A stretch of 64,000 bases of DNA from Litomosoides sigmodontis (lineage: Eukaryota > Nematoda > Chromadorea > Rhabditida > Onchocercidae). Both the position numbers and the translations under genes were made by a program. The stretch covers positions 6,553,823 to 6,617,822 of the forward strand of contig OY718803.1 of assembly GCA_963070105.1 (NCBI GenBank), read 5' to 3'. Below, in pieces: positions 15,308 to 27,771 of this stretch. The first letter of the stretch is position 1. Every line of letters starts with the position of its first letter. Below the pieces are notes generated by a model. That model searched no databases, was not told where the DNA came from, and saw only the letters and a program-made list of their open reading frames with translations.

Positions 15308-16393
15308 TTCACTGCAATGTTCTTATTATACAGCGCACAAAATGTGTATCACATTCGTTTTCCACGAACGGAAACTGATTGATAAATATTGCAGTAAAAC
15401 TAGAAAATGTAGCATCTGTACAGAACAAGAGGAGAGACAGGAATTCACTTATAAATATTTTATTCAGTGTAGTCAGATTTTAATTATTTAAACATTCAAA
15501 ATAGTATCACCAACAAACTATCTCTCAAACAATTTAAATATCAAGATAATCATATTAAAATTGATAGAAGACATAATTGCTATATCGTAGTACTCCGTTA
15601 ACACGACTATACTACTTGAACATCAATCTTTAAGAAACGAAGTGAGGGAAAATTTTAAGAAAACTTAAGACTCGTAAAAAACGATGCAGGTCTAATTTTA
15701 CTTCTAATATTTTGTCTCAATAAAACTTAAAAATTTAAACTGCCTAACAAAACTATATGAATTCTTCAAGAAAAGAACTGTTAAAGAATTATTCTCGTTA
15801 AAACAGAAAAGAAGAATCCCTACATCTGTCTCTCCCTCTCGCTTCAACTTCGCAAAAAATACCCACAAAATATGCCTTGCAACATACAAAATCTGCACCG
15901 TGAATAACAGATGATAGGACAGATATCATACTCTTCACCTGAAGCGTTCTCATAATGCAACCGACAAACTATTCAATTCTTATTAAGAATTTAGTCAGGA
16001 ATGAATGGAATAAACTCAGAAATATGCTAATTCGTAAACGTCATGGAAAAAATACATCAAATTTCACGCTATGTCTGTACAGTAATCAGAGACACAAAAT
16101 CAAAATCATTAAGTGAAAGTACCACTGTTTCTTATGTATGTATAACTAAGAATTGAAAAAAAACGAAGAAATTCTTTAAAAGAATCTTACAAATTACGTT
16201 GACGGTAACTAGATGATGTGATAGTATATATATAAAATTCGTACTTCATTATTTAACAGTGCTTAATTACACCCATAACAGAAAATTAATCCCTAATGTT
16301 CCCAATGTTATCAGAAATTTACGGATTTGAATCATTTAGAAGAGTTAAAGTGATGAAAGCAAGACCTTAAATACATAGATCTTTTCACAGTCA
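15308..16393. other. Intergenic upstream of the kinase
   Basis: AT-rich spacer that should hold the promoter of the kinase and the 3' UTR of the LysM gene. No coding or RNA signal is seen. Confidence 0.5.
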
Positions 16394-17575
16394 TCAACTT
16401 TTCATATAACTCTTCTTGGCAATATGCGACGTCTTTCGTTCTTCTTCCATAAATGTCAGTATTAACGGTACAAAGATGAAAATGAAAATGACGAACATCA
16501 CAACGAACCACAGTCCCTAAAACAAACCTTAGATTATACATAAAGTGTGTTACATTGAAGCCTTCTTTAACAGGTCTAAGAAGAAAACACGAAGCGCACT
16601 GACGGATGCTGCTGAAAAGCTATACTTGAAAAAGTAATATATAGAATGATTTGTGACTGTAAACCTATTAGTTTACAATAACTTAAAACGACGCCTACCA
16701 AGGTAACTAGCAAGTGCAATTGTTAGACGAGAGTCAAAAAATAATCATAAGTACCTTAAAAGTAGTGTCAGGAGATCTTGCATCTACGAAATGAACAGTG
16801 TCATGTGTATTTTCAGTTGATAAATTATCCCGTATTTGAGCAATATACGCATCTGTCTTCTCAAACAACTCCTCGACACTTTTATCAGATAAATCATTAT
16901 TGCTTAGGAGAGGCCTGAAAGATATCTAAAAATACAGAAAGGATTCAATAAAGACGGAAAGAAGAGACATAATACAAAAATAATCTTTTTAGTATCAAGT
17001 TCTTTTCAGGAAGATAGTCTTTAGAGAAGGAGTTTTTATTACCTATCATCAGCCAAATCCTCTGCTGTCGGTTCGCTATCGTTACCTAATAAATTACTTC
17101 CGTGTTCCAAATCCAGCTCTTTTCGTAATTTGCTCACTGGTATTTTGATAAATGGCATAGCATAAATATCCTGCTCAGAAACGATGTTGTTGACCCTTTT
17201 CAAGTCGGACAGCTATAAGTGAATTATTTGTTTCACACCACTCATCGATTAGCAAAACGATCAAACAGATTGAAATAATTTAGTTAAATAACACATAACA
17301 CATACTGAAATGGAATACTGGACGGCAATTTTGTTCAAATTATCACCGGGTCTCAATTTTCTCTCTACAATAACCTGTAATCAGAAAACTTATTAATGAA
17401 TAATTGAAAAATCAATGAGAACGAGAAATGGCAAACAGAGATCGAAATTAACTTTATTGCCGTTCGTCGCCTTATCCCATCGATTTCGATTTTCCCCATT
17501 ATTCTTATTTGCATTTCTCGAACGTAACTCTATCGTCTCCGTACTACTACCTTCAACAACATGTGAACTGATCAT
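16394..17575 (-). CDS. LysM-domain membrane protein, LYSMD3/4-like
   Basis: This is a type II-like membrane protein with one LysM domain. Vertebrate LYSMD3/4 have a LysM domain, a linker and a C-terminal membrane helix, and their role is poorly known. Five exons: 17575-17453, 17374-17306, 17212-17043, 16914-16755, 16516-16394, total 645 nt (214 aa). The LysM at about 42-90 reads VIVERKLRPGDNLNKIAVQY then SDLKRVNNIVSEQDIYA, then a FIKIPVSKL segment as in the family. A polar linker follows. The last exon is a hydrophobic helix, LWFVVMFVIFIFIFVPLIL, with a short basic tail ending SYMKS. The start ATG is 5 nt after a TTTTCAG acceptor, the same leader context (GTGGA-ATG) as the bZIP gene. It is head-to-head with isocitrate dehydrogenase, about 0.9 kb away. 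Confidence 0.88.
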
Positions 17576-17580
17576 TCCAC

Positions 17581-18490
17581 CTGAAAACAATGAGCAACAA
17601 GAAAATATACAAACTTTTGCAGATAACATTAATAACTTCGAAATTTTCAAGGAACTGCCATCGCAATAGCAAATCTGACTTACGTTTCAAAATCTCCCAC
17701 TCATTTCATTCAGAAGGAATGAAATGATGGACAACTTGTGAAATAGCGCAGATAAATTATGGATACATTTCAGTACTTACTCGACTTTAACCTTATTACT
17801 TCAAAATTTGCCTTGTTCTTCTGGCTAAGACCTGAAAATAAAGGAATAAATTAAACACTCAGCTCCACAACGACACTTAACGGAGAATCCAAATTGGTTG
17901 CGGCAGGAAGAGTTTTAGTATAATTGGGAAGCATATTCAACCTTACGCTAGCAATCTCATAGAAGCTGCGGCAAAGCCAGGTCAAATCGAAGGACAGATC
18001 GCGTACAACTCCTTTCGTGTACAACCGATAAAGAAAACACATACACCAAGAGCATAGCCTGATCCGTGACGTGTCCCTGACAATGCAATGTCATTACAGC
18101 AACTGTGAGGGAGCGGATCGATTTGTATGTGTGCGTATGTGTGTATGTATATGTGCGTGTGTATGTGTAGTCTTGAAGTGAATGATTTCTGAAAGACTGT
18201 TGGTACTGAACGCAGCACTCAGACAGATCGTTGGCGTGATCGATTGATCACGCCGAATCGAATCAGTGCGGTCGGCGAGAGAGTGCTGATGAAAGTAGGA
18301 GCTTAACAAGCCCGATCGATGCTAACTTGAACCGGACAATCGATTGGCTAGTTTCTCTTTTGAAAACACGCAGTAGTGTTGTCGTAGCCCTTATCCCACC
18401 GTTAATCAGATGAAAGGAACTGCTGAATTCATTCTTGCACTCATTATTGGCGTTCACCTATTTCAGAAACTAGAATTTGCCGTCTTCAAC
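17581..18490. promoter_or_regulatory. Shared upstream region of the LysM and IDH genes, with TG tract and palindrome
   Basis: This 0.9 kb gap separates two divergent starts. It contains a TG-rich tract at about 18125-18171 and a perfect 9-bp inverted repeat (GGCGTGATC, loop GATT, GATCACGCC) at 18233-18254. Both are obvious departures from the AT-rich surroundings. A TTTCAG acceptor at about 18467 sits 24 nt before the IDH start. A shared promoter role is inferred from position only. Confidence 0.5.
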
Positions 18491-20804
18491 ATGATAGCAC
18501 GTCATTGCATAAAAGTAGCAACAACGTTTGCACCAAGCATAGCCAAAGCCAGTACAAATGGCGTACATCGAGTTACGTTAATTCCAGGTATCGTACTTTT
18601 TTCTTTTACGCTTGGGAATCACTTCCGTTTTTGACTCCTTCAGCTTTTGATTCTAAAAAAAATAATTCTTATACAGTGTGGACATAAGGTCAGACAAATG
18701 AACGTAGCAAGTTGTTGGGTAACTTTGCCTTTATTGAATCAGATACTTTATCTCGTTACCTTTGTTGAAAGGTAATCTACACGGTGCTGGTCAGAAAATG
18801 TAGATTGTCTTCCACCTAGAATGTAAGGTAAGTGTTTTCATGTCATTGTTGTATTCAGTCGTTTCCTAATAGTCGTAACTGAATGATATTAAATTGTAAG
18901 AAAATGTCGTAGGAGATGGCGTTGGGCCCGAAATATCATCTGCAGTGCAAAAGATATTTGAAGCGGCAAATGCACCAATTGAGTGGGATCCTGTAGATGT
19001 CACGCCTGTCAGAGGAGATGATGGAATTTTCCGAATTCCTTCGAAGTTCATTTTCCTTTTGTTTGTTGGAACGATTCCCTTTTAAATTTGTGTCGTAACT
19101 TTGACGGCACCCAATGACTAAGTTATGGAGATGTCTTTAGTTATTATCATAAATTACTAATCAATTTTCACGGTTTACAGCTTTGTTTCAGATGTATCGA
19201 ACTTATGAGGGTAAACAAAGTTGGATTGAAAGGTCCTCTTGCAACGCCAATTGGGAAAGGACATCGTTCGCTTAATCTTGCTGTCAGGAAGTAAGTGTTT
19301 AAGCTGGTAAATTTGCTTTAGTTAAATCAAATGAATATTACAAGAAAAGATAATGTCTGTGATAAACTACAGGGAATTCAATCTCTATGCAAATGTGCGG
19401 CCTTGCAAATCTTTGGCAGGTCATAAAACGTTTTACGATAATGTTGACATCGTAACAATTAGAGAAAATACTGAAGGCGAATATTCTGGAATCGAGCACG
19501 AGGTTCCCTATTTTATAACTGTTCTTTTTTCATGTCTCCCGTTTATTGGAAACTTTCGGAAATCATACTTGTCAGGCTCACAATCAAGTCTTCATTCAGT
19601 AAACAAAATGTTATTTGTGTACAACTGTTCTTTTTTCATATTTTTAACTGTTCAAAATTTGAGTCTGCGTTTTCTACTGAAAAGATTTGTTGCGGCATAA
19701 GGAATGTTGTTAAACGGTTTTTCATATTGAATCACTTAAATTTATTAATTTGGCAAGTTAGAAGTCATGTCAAGCCAATGCAAATATTTTAGATCGTAAA
19801 TGGTGTTGTCCAGAGCATTAAGCTGATAACAGAAGAAGCGTCAAGACGCATTGCCAAATATGCATTTGAATATGCACGAGCAAATGGTCGAAGAATGGTA
19901 ACCGCAGTTCACAAAGCAAATATAATGCGTATGTCAGACGGTCTCTTCCTGAATATGTGTCGTGAACAAGCTGCAAACTACACTGACATAAAATTCAGCG
20001 AGGCGTACTTGGACACCGTTTGTTTGAATGTAAGTTGCAGAACTTCGTTGTTCAGTTGTATTCCTTTTGCAATGGTTCCTATTTATTTAATTGTGTGGAG
20101 GATACTGGATGGTCGAATTTTTTGGCAATCTGTATTTTAGATGGTGCAAGATCCAAATCAATATGATGTATTGGTAATGCCAAATCTATATGGCGATATA
20201 TTATCTGACTTATGTGCAGGTTTAATTGGAGGCCTTGGCGTGACTCCCTCAGGAAATATTGGTGAAGATGCTGCTGTTTTCGAATCTGTCCATGGTACTG
20301 CGCCAGATATCGCCGGGCAGGTAACGTTACATTCTTACTTATCACTTATTTCTCACTTATTACAAATAACAAATAAATGCGAACATCTTTGTAAAAGTCA
20401 ACTTTCCCAAAATTTTTTAACCATTTCAGAACAAAGCAAATCCTACGGCATTGCTTCTTTCGGCAGTGATGATGCTACGCTATCTGGGATTGACAATATA
20501 TGCAAATAGGATAGAAAAAGTGATTTCATTATCTTTTTTTTTTTACTTATTTTGATTGAAGACATTTCATAGTGCATTACATACAGCTTTTCGATAATAA
20601 TACATTATTTGGTTTTTATTTATTATGCTTTAAATTTTAGTTAGACATGATTTTTATGGTTATGGAATTGCTGAAAACTTCTTGCTACAGGCTTGTTTTG
20701 ACGCAATCAGAGAAGGCGATGAGAAGACTGGTGATTTAGGGGGACATGGTACATGTTCTTCGTTTACCGATGATATCTGCAAGCGTGTACGAGACATGGA
20801 TTAA
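18491..20804 (+). CDS. idha-1: NAD-dependent isocitrate dehydrogenase, alpha (catalytic) subunit
   Basis: This mitochondrial TCA-cycle enzyme oxidatively decarboxylates isocitrate to 2-oxoglutarate with NAD+, in a complex with beta and gamma subunits. Eight exons: 18491-18587, 18913-19045, 19192-19290, 19373-19502, 19793-20029, 20141-20320, 20430-20519, 20691-20804, total 1080 nt (359 aa; human IDH3A is 366). The first residues ([13 protein letters not shown]) suit a mitochondrial presequence. Signatures include [53 protein letters not shown], the IDH/IMDH signature [17 protein letters not shown], and [11 protein letters not shown] prefer this ATG to the upstream one at 18410 because a TTTCAG acceptor lies between them. 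A poly(A) signal follows at 21032. Confidence 0.96.
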
Positions 20805-21031
20805 TCTAATGAAGTTCTGAATTCGTAAATTGAATTCTGGAAACAATTTTTTTTCTAGAATAGTGTGGTTTTTAATATCTAGAGTATGTGATTTAAGTTT
20901 GTAATTTATCGGAGCCACTAAACATAGGACTTTTAGCCTGAAGTATCATTTTTTTAGTCACTTTTTATAAGTTACATTTTCTTCATACACAATTTTAGTT
21001 AAAAATGTCTCTTAGATGGTGACGATCAGTC

Positions 21032-21037
21032 AATAAA
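21032..21037 (+). terminator. Poly(A) signal, likely IDH alpha gene
   Basis: AATAAA about 230 nt after the stop codon. Confidence 0.5.
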
Positions 21038-22124
21038 TTGTACTAATAACGTTGGCAAATTATCAATGTCAACAAATTGCACGTATAATTTATGCATTTA
21101 AAGCGTGGCATATTTCCAATACATATCTTAATTGTATTAATTAAGGGCTGACATTGTAATTTAAGAAACGTGCTTGTAGGTTTCTTTAAAATCTTTGTAT
21201 TGTTTCAACCTGTTATTTCAGCTTCTGTTATTTCAGCCTTGCATCTTAGCAACGTTTTAAATGAATAGTTTATTGGAGCAGTTGTTTGAAACACTATTTG
21301 TTAATTTCCAATATTTCTACTTAATTCGATTAAATTAAGCAATGAGACTAGGTTTTGGATGTATTACGCTTTCCGATGCAGACTTTAATATGTTTTTATT
21401 AGCGAGGTTGGACAAAATTGCAGGTCTTCCATTTTCGATTCCACATTTCTCTAGCACGTTTCAGCAGTTATTTTCGAAATAAAAGAGAATTAAAAGGTAA
21501 TTAGTCTATCATTGTTTACCACTTGAAATAATAAAACGTATTTACTGGTATTTGGTTAGTAGTAATCACTATTTGGCTTCATTTTATGCAGTCATATTAA
21601 TAGTTCTTCACAGATACTAACAATAGACATTTGAGAAAAGAGGATGTTTTTGTTTTAGAGTTCAAGTTTTCGAGCAGAATTTGCCATTCAATTTGTGAGT
21701 CCTCTCTTAATGATCCCTCTTACACTCAATAAGGGTTCTGAAATTCTTGTGTGAAGAATCAGTGAAAAATGATAGGTGCATATTTCCAAGATTTTTCATA
21801 ACTTAAAATTTGAAATTCCAGAAGTACATAAAAACCAACTACGTTTGGCTTTCCATTTCTATATGTGTGTCTTATATGAAAAAGTAGGAGAGGATGAGTT
21901 ATTCCAATAAGGATAATTCTTTTCAAAAAGGAAGCAAGTACGTTACGCGAAATTTCATTTTAAAGTGATAAAAAGATATCGAATTATTGATGAGCATTGA
22001 ACACAGATTTTGTACATGCAATGTCCTGTGCAGAAGGCCATTTGCAAGCATCCAAGTATGTTTCACTATTAGAGTTAACGCGTATATTTATAAAATAAAT
22101 ACATATGCATAGACACCACGTATA

Positions 22125-22156
22125 CACACACACGCACACACACACTCACACGTACA
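22125..22156. repeat. CA-rich microsatellite
   Basis: Imperfect (CA)n run interrupted by CG and CT steps. Confidence 0.8.
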
Positions 22157-23532
22157 TAGAGCTAGAGAAAGGCCCAACTTATTGATCATTTATTGGAACT
22201 CTTGGCAGTCCTCATCGTCTTTTCTAAGTGCCTTAGGCTTGCCGTTGTGATTTGGAGTCGTAGCGTAAGCTACATATGACTCGTCCTCGCATTCACTTTC
22301 TCGTCTTACGTGCATTTATTACGTACCATCCCATAAGAGCACGTCAACCAACCTGTTGCTGACACGTCGTTCTCTTGATATTAATAACCGGTTGGAAGAA
22401 TATGTATGCCACTAATTTCTGCTCCTGTTGTTGTCTGTATAGTTGGGAGAGAGCTGATATGAATGACCAGTGACCTGTTATTGTAACGATGGAGTTGGCG
22501 GCCAAAGATTGGTAGTACTTGGAAATGTATGCCTTCTCATGCGATCTTCACTTGAATGATGTTTTTCTGGCGTGTCACAGAAGTTAGTGACCTCATGGAT
22601 GCAACGCTCCATCATCAAGTTCTCTCGAAGAATTAGAGCTAATCAACAAACTGAAGTTACGCTTTCTCACTGTTTTTACGTGTACACGAAATGGTCATCA
22701 CGTGGCGGCTTACAGTTGATTAGAAAGAAAGATCTTGTGGTGCTCGTGCAGAATTTACTTGTCACGGATTTAGATACAAGACTGATTTCCATTTCGCACT
22801 AATCTGCAGATGCAAACAACTCTGGTAGGTAGGGAGACGTAGAATGTAGAGGAGTAGGCTTTGTCTAGGTCGGCCTTTGCTGTTCTCTGTCTGTTGAGAT
22901 TTGCTGCAGTAGTTGGTTACTGTCGCTTCATACATTCTTGCCTCAGTCTTCAATTTCAATGATACTACAATCGTAAACTGAATGTGGTCAGCAGTTTGCT
23001 CCACACGTAGTTCAGTATCTCAAGAATCTCATGTCCTCCTCGAATAGAATTCATAACGAATTCGTATATTGTTTGGCTAGACACTTCCGATAACAAAAAG
23101 AGGAATGGAAATGCGAGTTGTGTTGACATTAGTAATAGTAGTTTGCTAACAAATATAGTCTTATAATTTAAAGGAAGGCAGAGGTTTAATGGAATCCTTT
23201 CATCATCAAAATTTCTGACAAACCGTTTTGGAAAATAGGACCAAATCCTCATTCTTGCCACACCAATAGTTGCATATCATATCACTGATAAAACCCTCTA
23301 TTGTTTTCCTCTCAGTTGCGGTTGTTCTGATTATACAACGATGTCTTTTAATTCGTGTTAGCACTACCGAAAGCATACTTCGATACTGATAACACTAATT
23401 AAAAGTTGGATTCGGGAGGAAGAAATTTCATTTTATAGAAATAATTTCATTAGCGGAAGTGTTTTGATCCATTTCTTCATTTTTTCCACAAAATTTCTGT
23501 GTTTAGATTGTCGCTAGCAACCCGTAGGCAGC

Positions 23533-26199
23533 ATGTCTTTCTCTGGCTTAAAAAAACAGCTGAACAAGGCGAATCAGGTACATTTTTTAATAATAAATGT
23601 GTTTGGTTTTAACTTATTCTTTATGCTCAGATCCATTTTTTATTCGTGCATAATGAGATGTAATGTACTGTTATATTCTTAGCCATGAGCTGTAGTCATC
23701 CGTATCCAAAGTTTCGTGCGAAACAGCGGAACCGGTGCATTCGGTCTAATTTAATTGATCCTATGTGCACGATATTTAGTCTCGCCGTAGTTTTCTTTTT
23801 AATTCCCGACACTTCATTCTTTTCGTAACTTGTATAAAGGTCAGCGCAAACTTCATATTTTATATTAAGTCATAAATATGTTTGTTGTTTATATAGTATC
23901 TCAGCGAAACGATGGGTGCTGCCGAAGCAACGAAGCTTGATGAGCAATACAATGAAATGGAGCGGGTTTGCTTAGTTATCTTCTACACCCGTCGGTTTTC
24001 TGTGCATCGATAGAGCTTAATAATCCTTCTAATAGACTATTTTAGTAGCGAGATTGTGATTTGAGTTTTGACCTCTTACTGTCATTGTTATTAATTCTGT
24101 TAAAGATTTTTGAGTACTTTTTTAAGAAAGTGGATCTTACATACGAGCTAATCAGTGCATTAATTGCTGGAACTCACGAACTATTGCAACCCAATCCAGG
24201 TAAAGGAAAGTGTTTTGGTAATAATGAGCATGATGCTTATTTATGAACTTTAACTCATTTAAAAATTTTTGAATGAGAATAGTAAAAGAAATTTCACTTT
24301 TCTCATTTAAAAATTTTGTTGTTAGCCACACGAGCAAAAATGGCCACAATGGGAGCTTTGTCAAAGGTGCGCGGAACGTCGAAAGCACAACCATATCCGC
24401 AGACCGAAGGTCTTCTAGCAGATACCATGCAGAAATACGGGACAGCCTTAGGTGGAGATTCGGATCTTGGGAAAGGTTTCAATTCACATTTTATTCTTTT
24501 TGTTCTAAATTGTACTTCATGTTTATTTTACCAGCTCCAATCTTTACTTTAATGCCGATGTTTTAGCTCTAATCGATGCTTCGGAAGCTTATCGTCAACT
24601 TGCCGATATTAAATATCAAATGGAGGATAACGTAAAGCATAATTTTTTGGATCCACTAACACACCTGCAACAAAATGACTTAAAAGTAGTTAATGTATGT
24701 ATATTGATTTTTTGAAGTGTTTCTTACTTTAATTTTGAGTGCTGTTTTTAAGTACTCGCTTCTTATTAGATTATCATTCTAGTATCACCGAACAAAACTC
24801 AAGGGTCGACGTTTAGATTACGACTGCAAGAAACGAAAACAGACACGAGGTAGTAATTTGTTACATCAAAAAATTAAATTAAATGAAAATTAATTGGAAA
24901 TGCTTGCGTAATATAAGTGAATTAATTTAATAATTCGATACAATTATCTCTGAATTGAAAGCTCTTGTTCTTCAGATGAGGAATTAATTCAAGCGGAAGA
25001 GAAATTGGAAGAGTCAAAACAGTCAGCAGAACTAGCTATGTATAATCTTTTAAGCAATGACGTATGCAGTATTATTCTCCTTCGAATTCATTTTTATGAA
25101 CTTTTACAGAAATTTTATTCAACTTTTTAAAATTTTTATTATAAAGGAAGGAGGTAGTTAAAATCAAGCAGAATGTCTCTTACAGTTGTATGTGTTCTCG
25201 ATGTCTTGATAGAATTCTATATGTACATGCGTTGAAATTTAGGTTGAACAGGTGACTCAGCTTTGTGCTTTAGTCGATGCACAACTGGATTTCCATCGAC
25301 AGACTACGCATGTGTTAGAACATTTGAAGACGCAACTTAATGAACGGTATTTCTTCACAGCTACGATTTCGGCGTAGACATTGATTGAATGAATTGTTTC
25401 ATCCAAATTTTTATTGGTTTTTTTAGATTTTTTATTGACAGCACAAGTTTTAGTATCGCAGAAGCTAGCAGTCGACTACGTGTAGAGCATGTCATTAAGC
25501 CTGTTTTAGCAGACAGAGTGTCAAGTTCCCGGTAAGTTTTATTGAAGTGTTTGAATTTCGGGTTAAAAGATGCGTGTACTCGTGAAAATTTTATGACCGA
25601 ATTTACTAAAAGTCAACAGCAGTACTGTAAAATTAAGAATGTAATATTAATTACATGTATTGTGAAACATATGATGAATTCACTTGTTTGTCCATGAAAA
25701 GTGCTTCGCAGTAGCATTATGCAGCAGACGTTAACAAATCAATTTAGAGAATCTAGCATCAGTTAACTTTTTGAAATGAGGTCAAGTCAGCTAGCGTTTG
25801 AAAAGAATGACGAAACTGTATTGCAGATCGTTAGTGCATGCAGAAAATTCACCATCAGTCAACAACGCCAACTTTCAACCGCCTTCGGAGGCATCTTCTG
25901 TGTACCCACAAAAACATGTAGCAGATAGTGGTGATAGAGATTTGAGCGCTACAGCTCACAACTCAATAGCCGGTTTCAATAACGCGAATGCGCCATCCAC
26001 TTCTACACTACCTGTTCTTAAGCCGTCTTGTCGAGCTTTATATGATTTCGAGGCACAAAATGAAGCAGAGCTGGATTTCAAAGAAGGTGATGTTATTAAT
26101 TTGATCTCACAAGTTGACGAAAACTGGTACGAGGGTTCATTGCTAGGAAAAACTGGTTACTTCCCGATCTCATACGTTCACGTACTTGTGCCATTATGA
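23533..26199 (+). CDS. unc-57: Endophilin A (N-BAR and SH3)
   Basis: Endophilin bends membrane and recruits synaptojanin/dynamin through its SH3 domain in synaptic-vesicle endocytosis. Ten exons: 23533-23577, 23897-23965, 24127-24199, 24326-24475, 24567-24694, 24783-24849, 24976-25061, 25243-25346, 25427-25531, 25827-26199, total 1200 nt (399 aa). The amphipathic helix 0 begins MSFSGLKKQLNKANQYLSE. The N-BAR domain runs to about 250, with YPQTEGLLADTMQKYG, DIKYQMEDNVKHNFLDPL, and YHRTKLKGRRLDYDCKKRK on its basic concave face. A Ser/Pro-rich linker (about 275-340) leads to an SH3 domain at about 341-394 (CRALYDFEAQNEAELDFKEG, then ENWYEG and TGYFPISYV). The exon chain and length match nematode and vertebrate endophilin A. 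A poly(A) signal is at 26304. Confidence 0.96.
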
Positions 26200-27771
26200 T
26201 GCTCTGTACATGATTTTCATTTCATTGATATTAATTCATTTTGCTTGATAGTGGGACTTTATTTTAAATTATATGGAGAATACCGAGATTCTTAAGACGT
26301 AAAAATAAAAAAATGTGAATCAAATTTTCTAGTGCTCATATTGTGTAAAAAGGACTTTTTCCCATGTTGCAATGGGAATTTTTGAACTGACTTATGAATT
26401 AATTCTAGTTACATGAAGCCCAGTTTCACAGTGCACCTTCAACATCAGTTCATTTTATTATCGAGTGTAATTCTATGCCTTTGATGACTTCCACTTCTGC
26501 GCCTTCGTAAGAATTGGCTATCTTCATCTCACTGCTTTAATGTTGCTTGCGGTGATTGACATTATATTGCAGACACTGCTTCTTTATTGCAGTTCATAGC
26601 ATTAAACTAGTGAAATTATCTGTATCCGGTATTCAATACTACTTATTTGTTTCCATACTAATCTCAGTGGACGTAGCTCTCCAGTCTTCCTTACTTCCAC
26701 CACTTAGTGATGATCTTTCTGAAATAGCAAAAATTAGTTTTTCTCTCAATTTTAAAAGAAAACCGTCGATAGTCTTCCACACTGATTGCTCTACTTAAAT
26801 TTTGATGTGATACCCAGATTTTGGTAGAGCACATACAATTTTATCTTCAAATATTTGTGAATAGTTGTATTGAGAAATGTATTGCTTTCGTAATATCCCG
26901 GTTTTTTTATCTCTACTAGAAAAACATTTCACGCTCGGTATTTGTTGTGAAAAATTTGAATAAAAAATAGATATAAATGTAGTTTAGTGGTAAGGAATTC
27001 TGTTATGAATATAATCATGCTTTTTTTCATGTCCATAACGAACTCTTCTCATACCAAAAGTTGAAATGCTAAAGACTAGGACTGTATTTTTTCGACTTCT
27101 GATGCTTTTATTATAGGTAGTTGAATTTAACTGACTGAATTCCACATTAAATACATTAAACCAGTACAAATATAGTACACTTACCAATTAATTATTATTT
27201 CTGAATATCGAAACAGCTTCACTGCAATATATTTGGAGGCGAATATTTTTATGCACACTATTACAGAAGAAAATTGGGGAATTAGACACGGAATTTTAAA
27301 ATAGACCACAAGACAAGGAATATTTTTAGAAATTGAATTTAAATTATCTCAAACGATGAAGTGAATGGTAAGTACATACAGTGTACCAGTTGGTCCATAA
27401 CAGAACAGATGACAATAATCGCAAGATTTTCGCAAAACAGATTCTACCTCCACTGCTCAGTTGAAGTCAGCATTTGTCGATGCTTTTTCCCAAGAGCTTC
27501 CTGTTGCTGTTCAAGGATTCTCAAGAAATGTTGTAACAATGGCTTAAAGTCCACCTTCGTGTCCAATTTGTTATGTTTCTTTTCCCTAAGTTAAACAGTT
27601 TGAACGACGATTTGCCAAAAATTATATTAGAGAAGATCGTTCATTGGAAAAAAATCTTTGGAGCAACTAGAGTAAGCTCTATTGAAGGATTATACTTATT
27701 ATTGTAAAAAACCTCGGCAATTTAGTTTTCGCTGTCTAATGTGTATTTTAATAATTTTGAAAAAAAGAAAG
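26200..27771. other. Convergent intergenic region (endophilin / VAC14 3' ends)
   Basis: About 1.6 kb containing both 3' UTRs; AATAAA for endophilin is at 26304-26309. Open frames at 26556-26798 and 27361-27594 lack domains and are not called. Confidence 0.5.
26304..26309 (+). terminator. Poly(A) signal of endophilin gene
   Basis: AATAAA about 105 nt after the stop codon. Confidence 0.55.

Larger units (their letters stand above)
20805..23532. other. Long intergenic region with CA microsatellite
   Basis: This is 2.7 kb without a supportable gene. It contains AATAAA at 21032-21037 (likely the IDH 3' end) and a CA-rich microsatellite at about 22125-22156. The 22200-22800 stretch is slightly GC-richer, with frames at 22572-22802 and 22965-23261 that show no domain and no splice support. 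Confidence 0.5.

Noticed and set aside
18410..18490. Upstream ATG extending the IDH alpha N-terminus by 27 residues
   Set aside because: A TTTCAG acceptor lies between it and the second ATG, and the shorter form begins with a good mitochondrial presequence.
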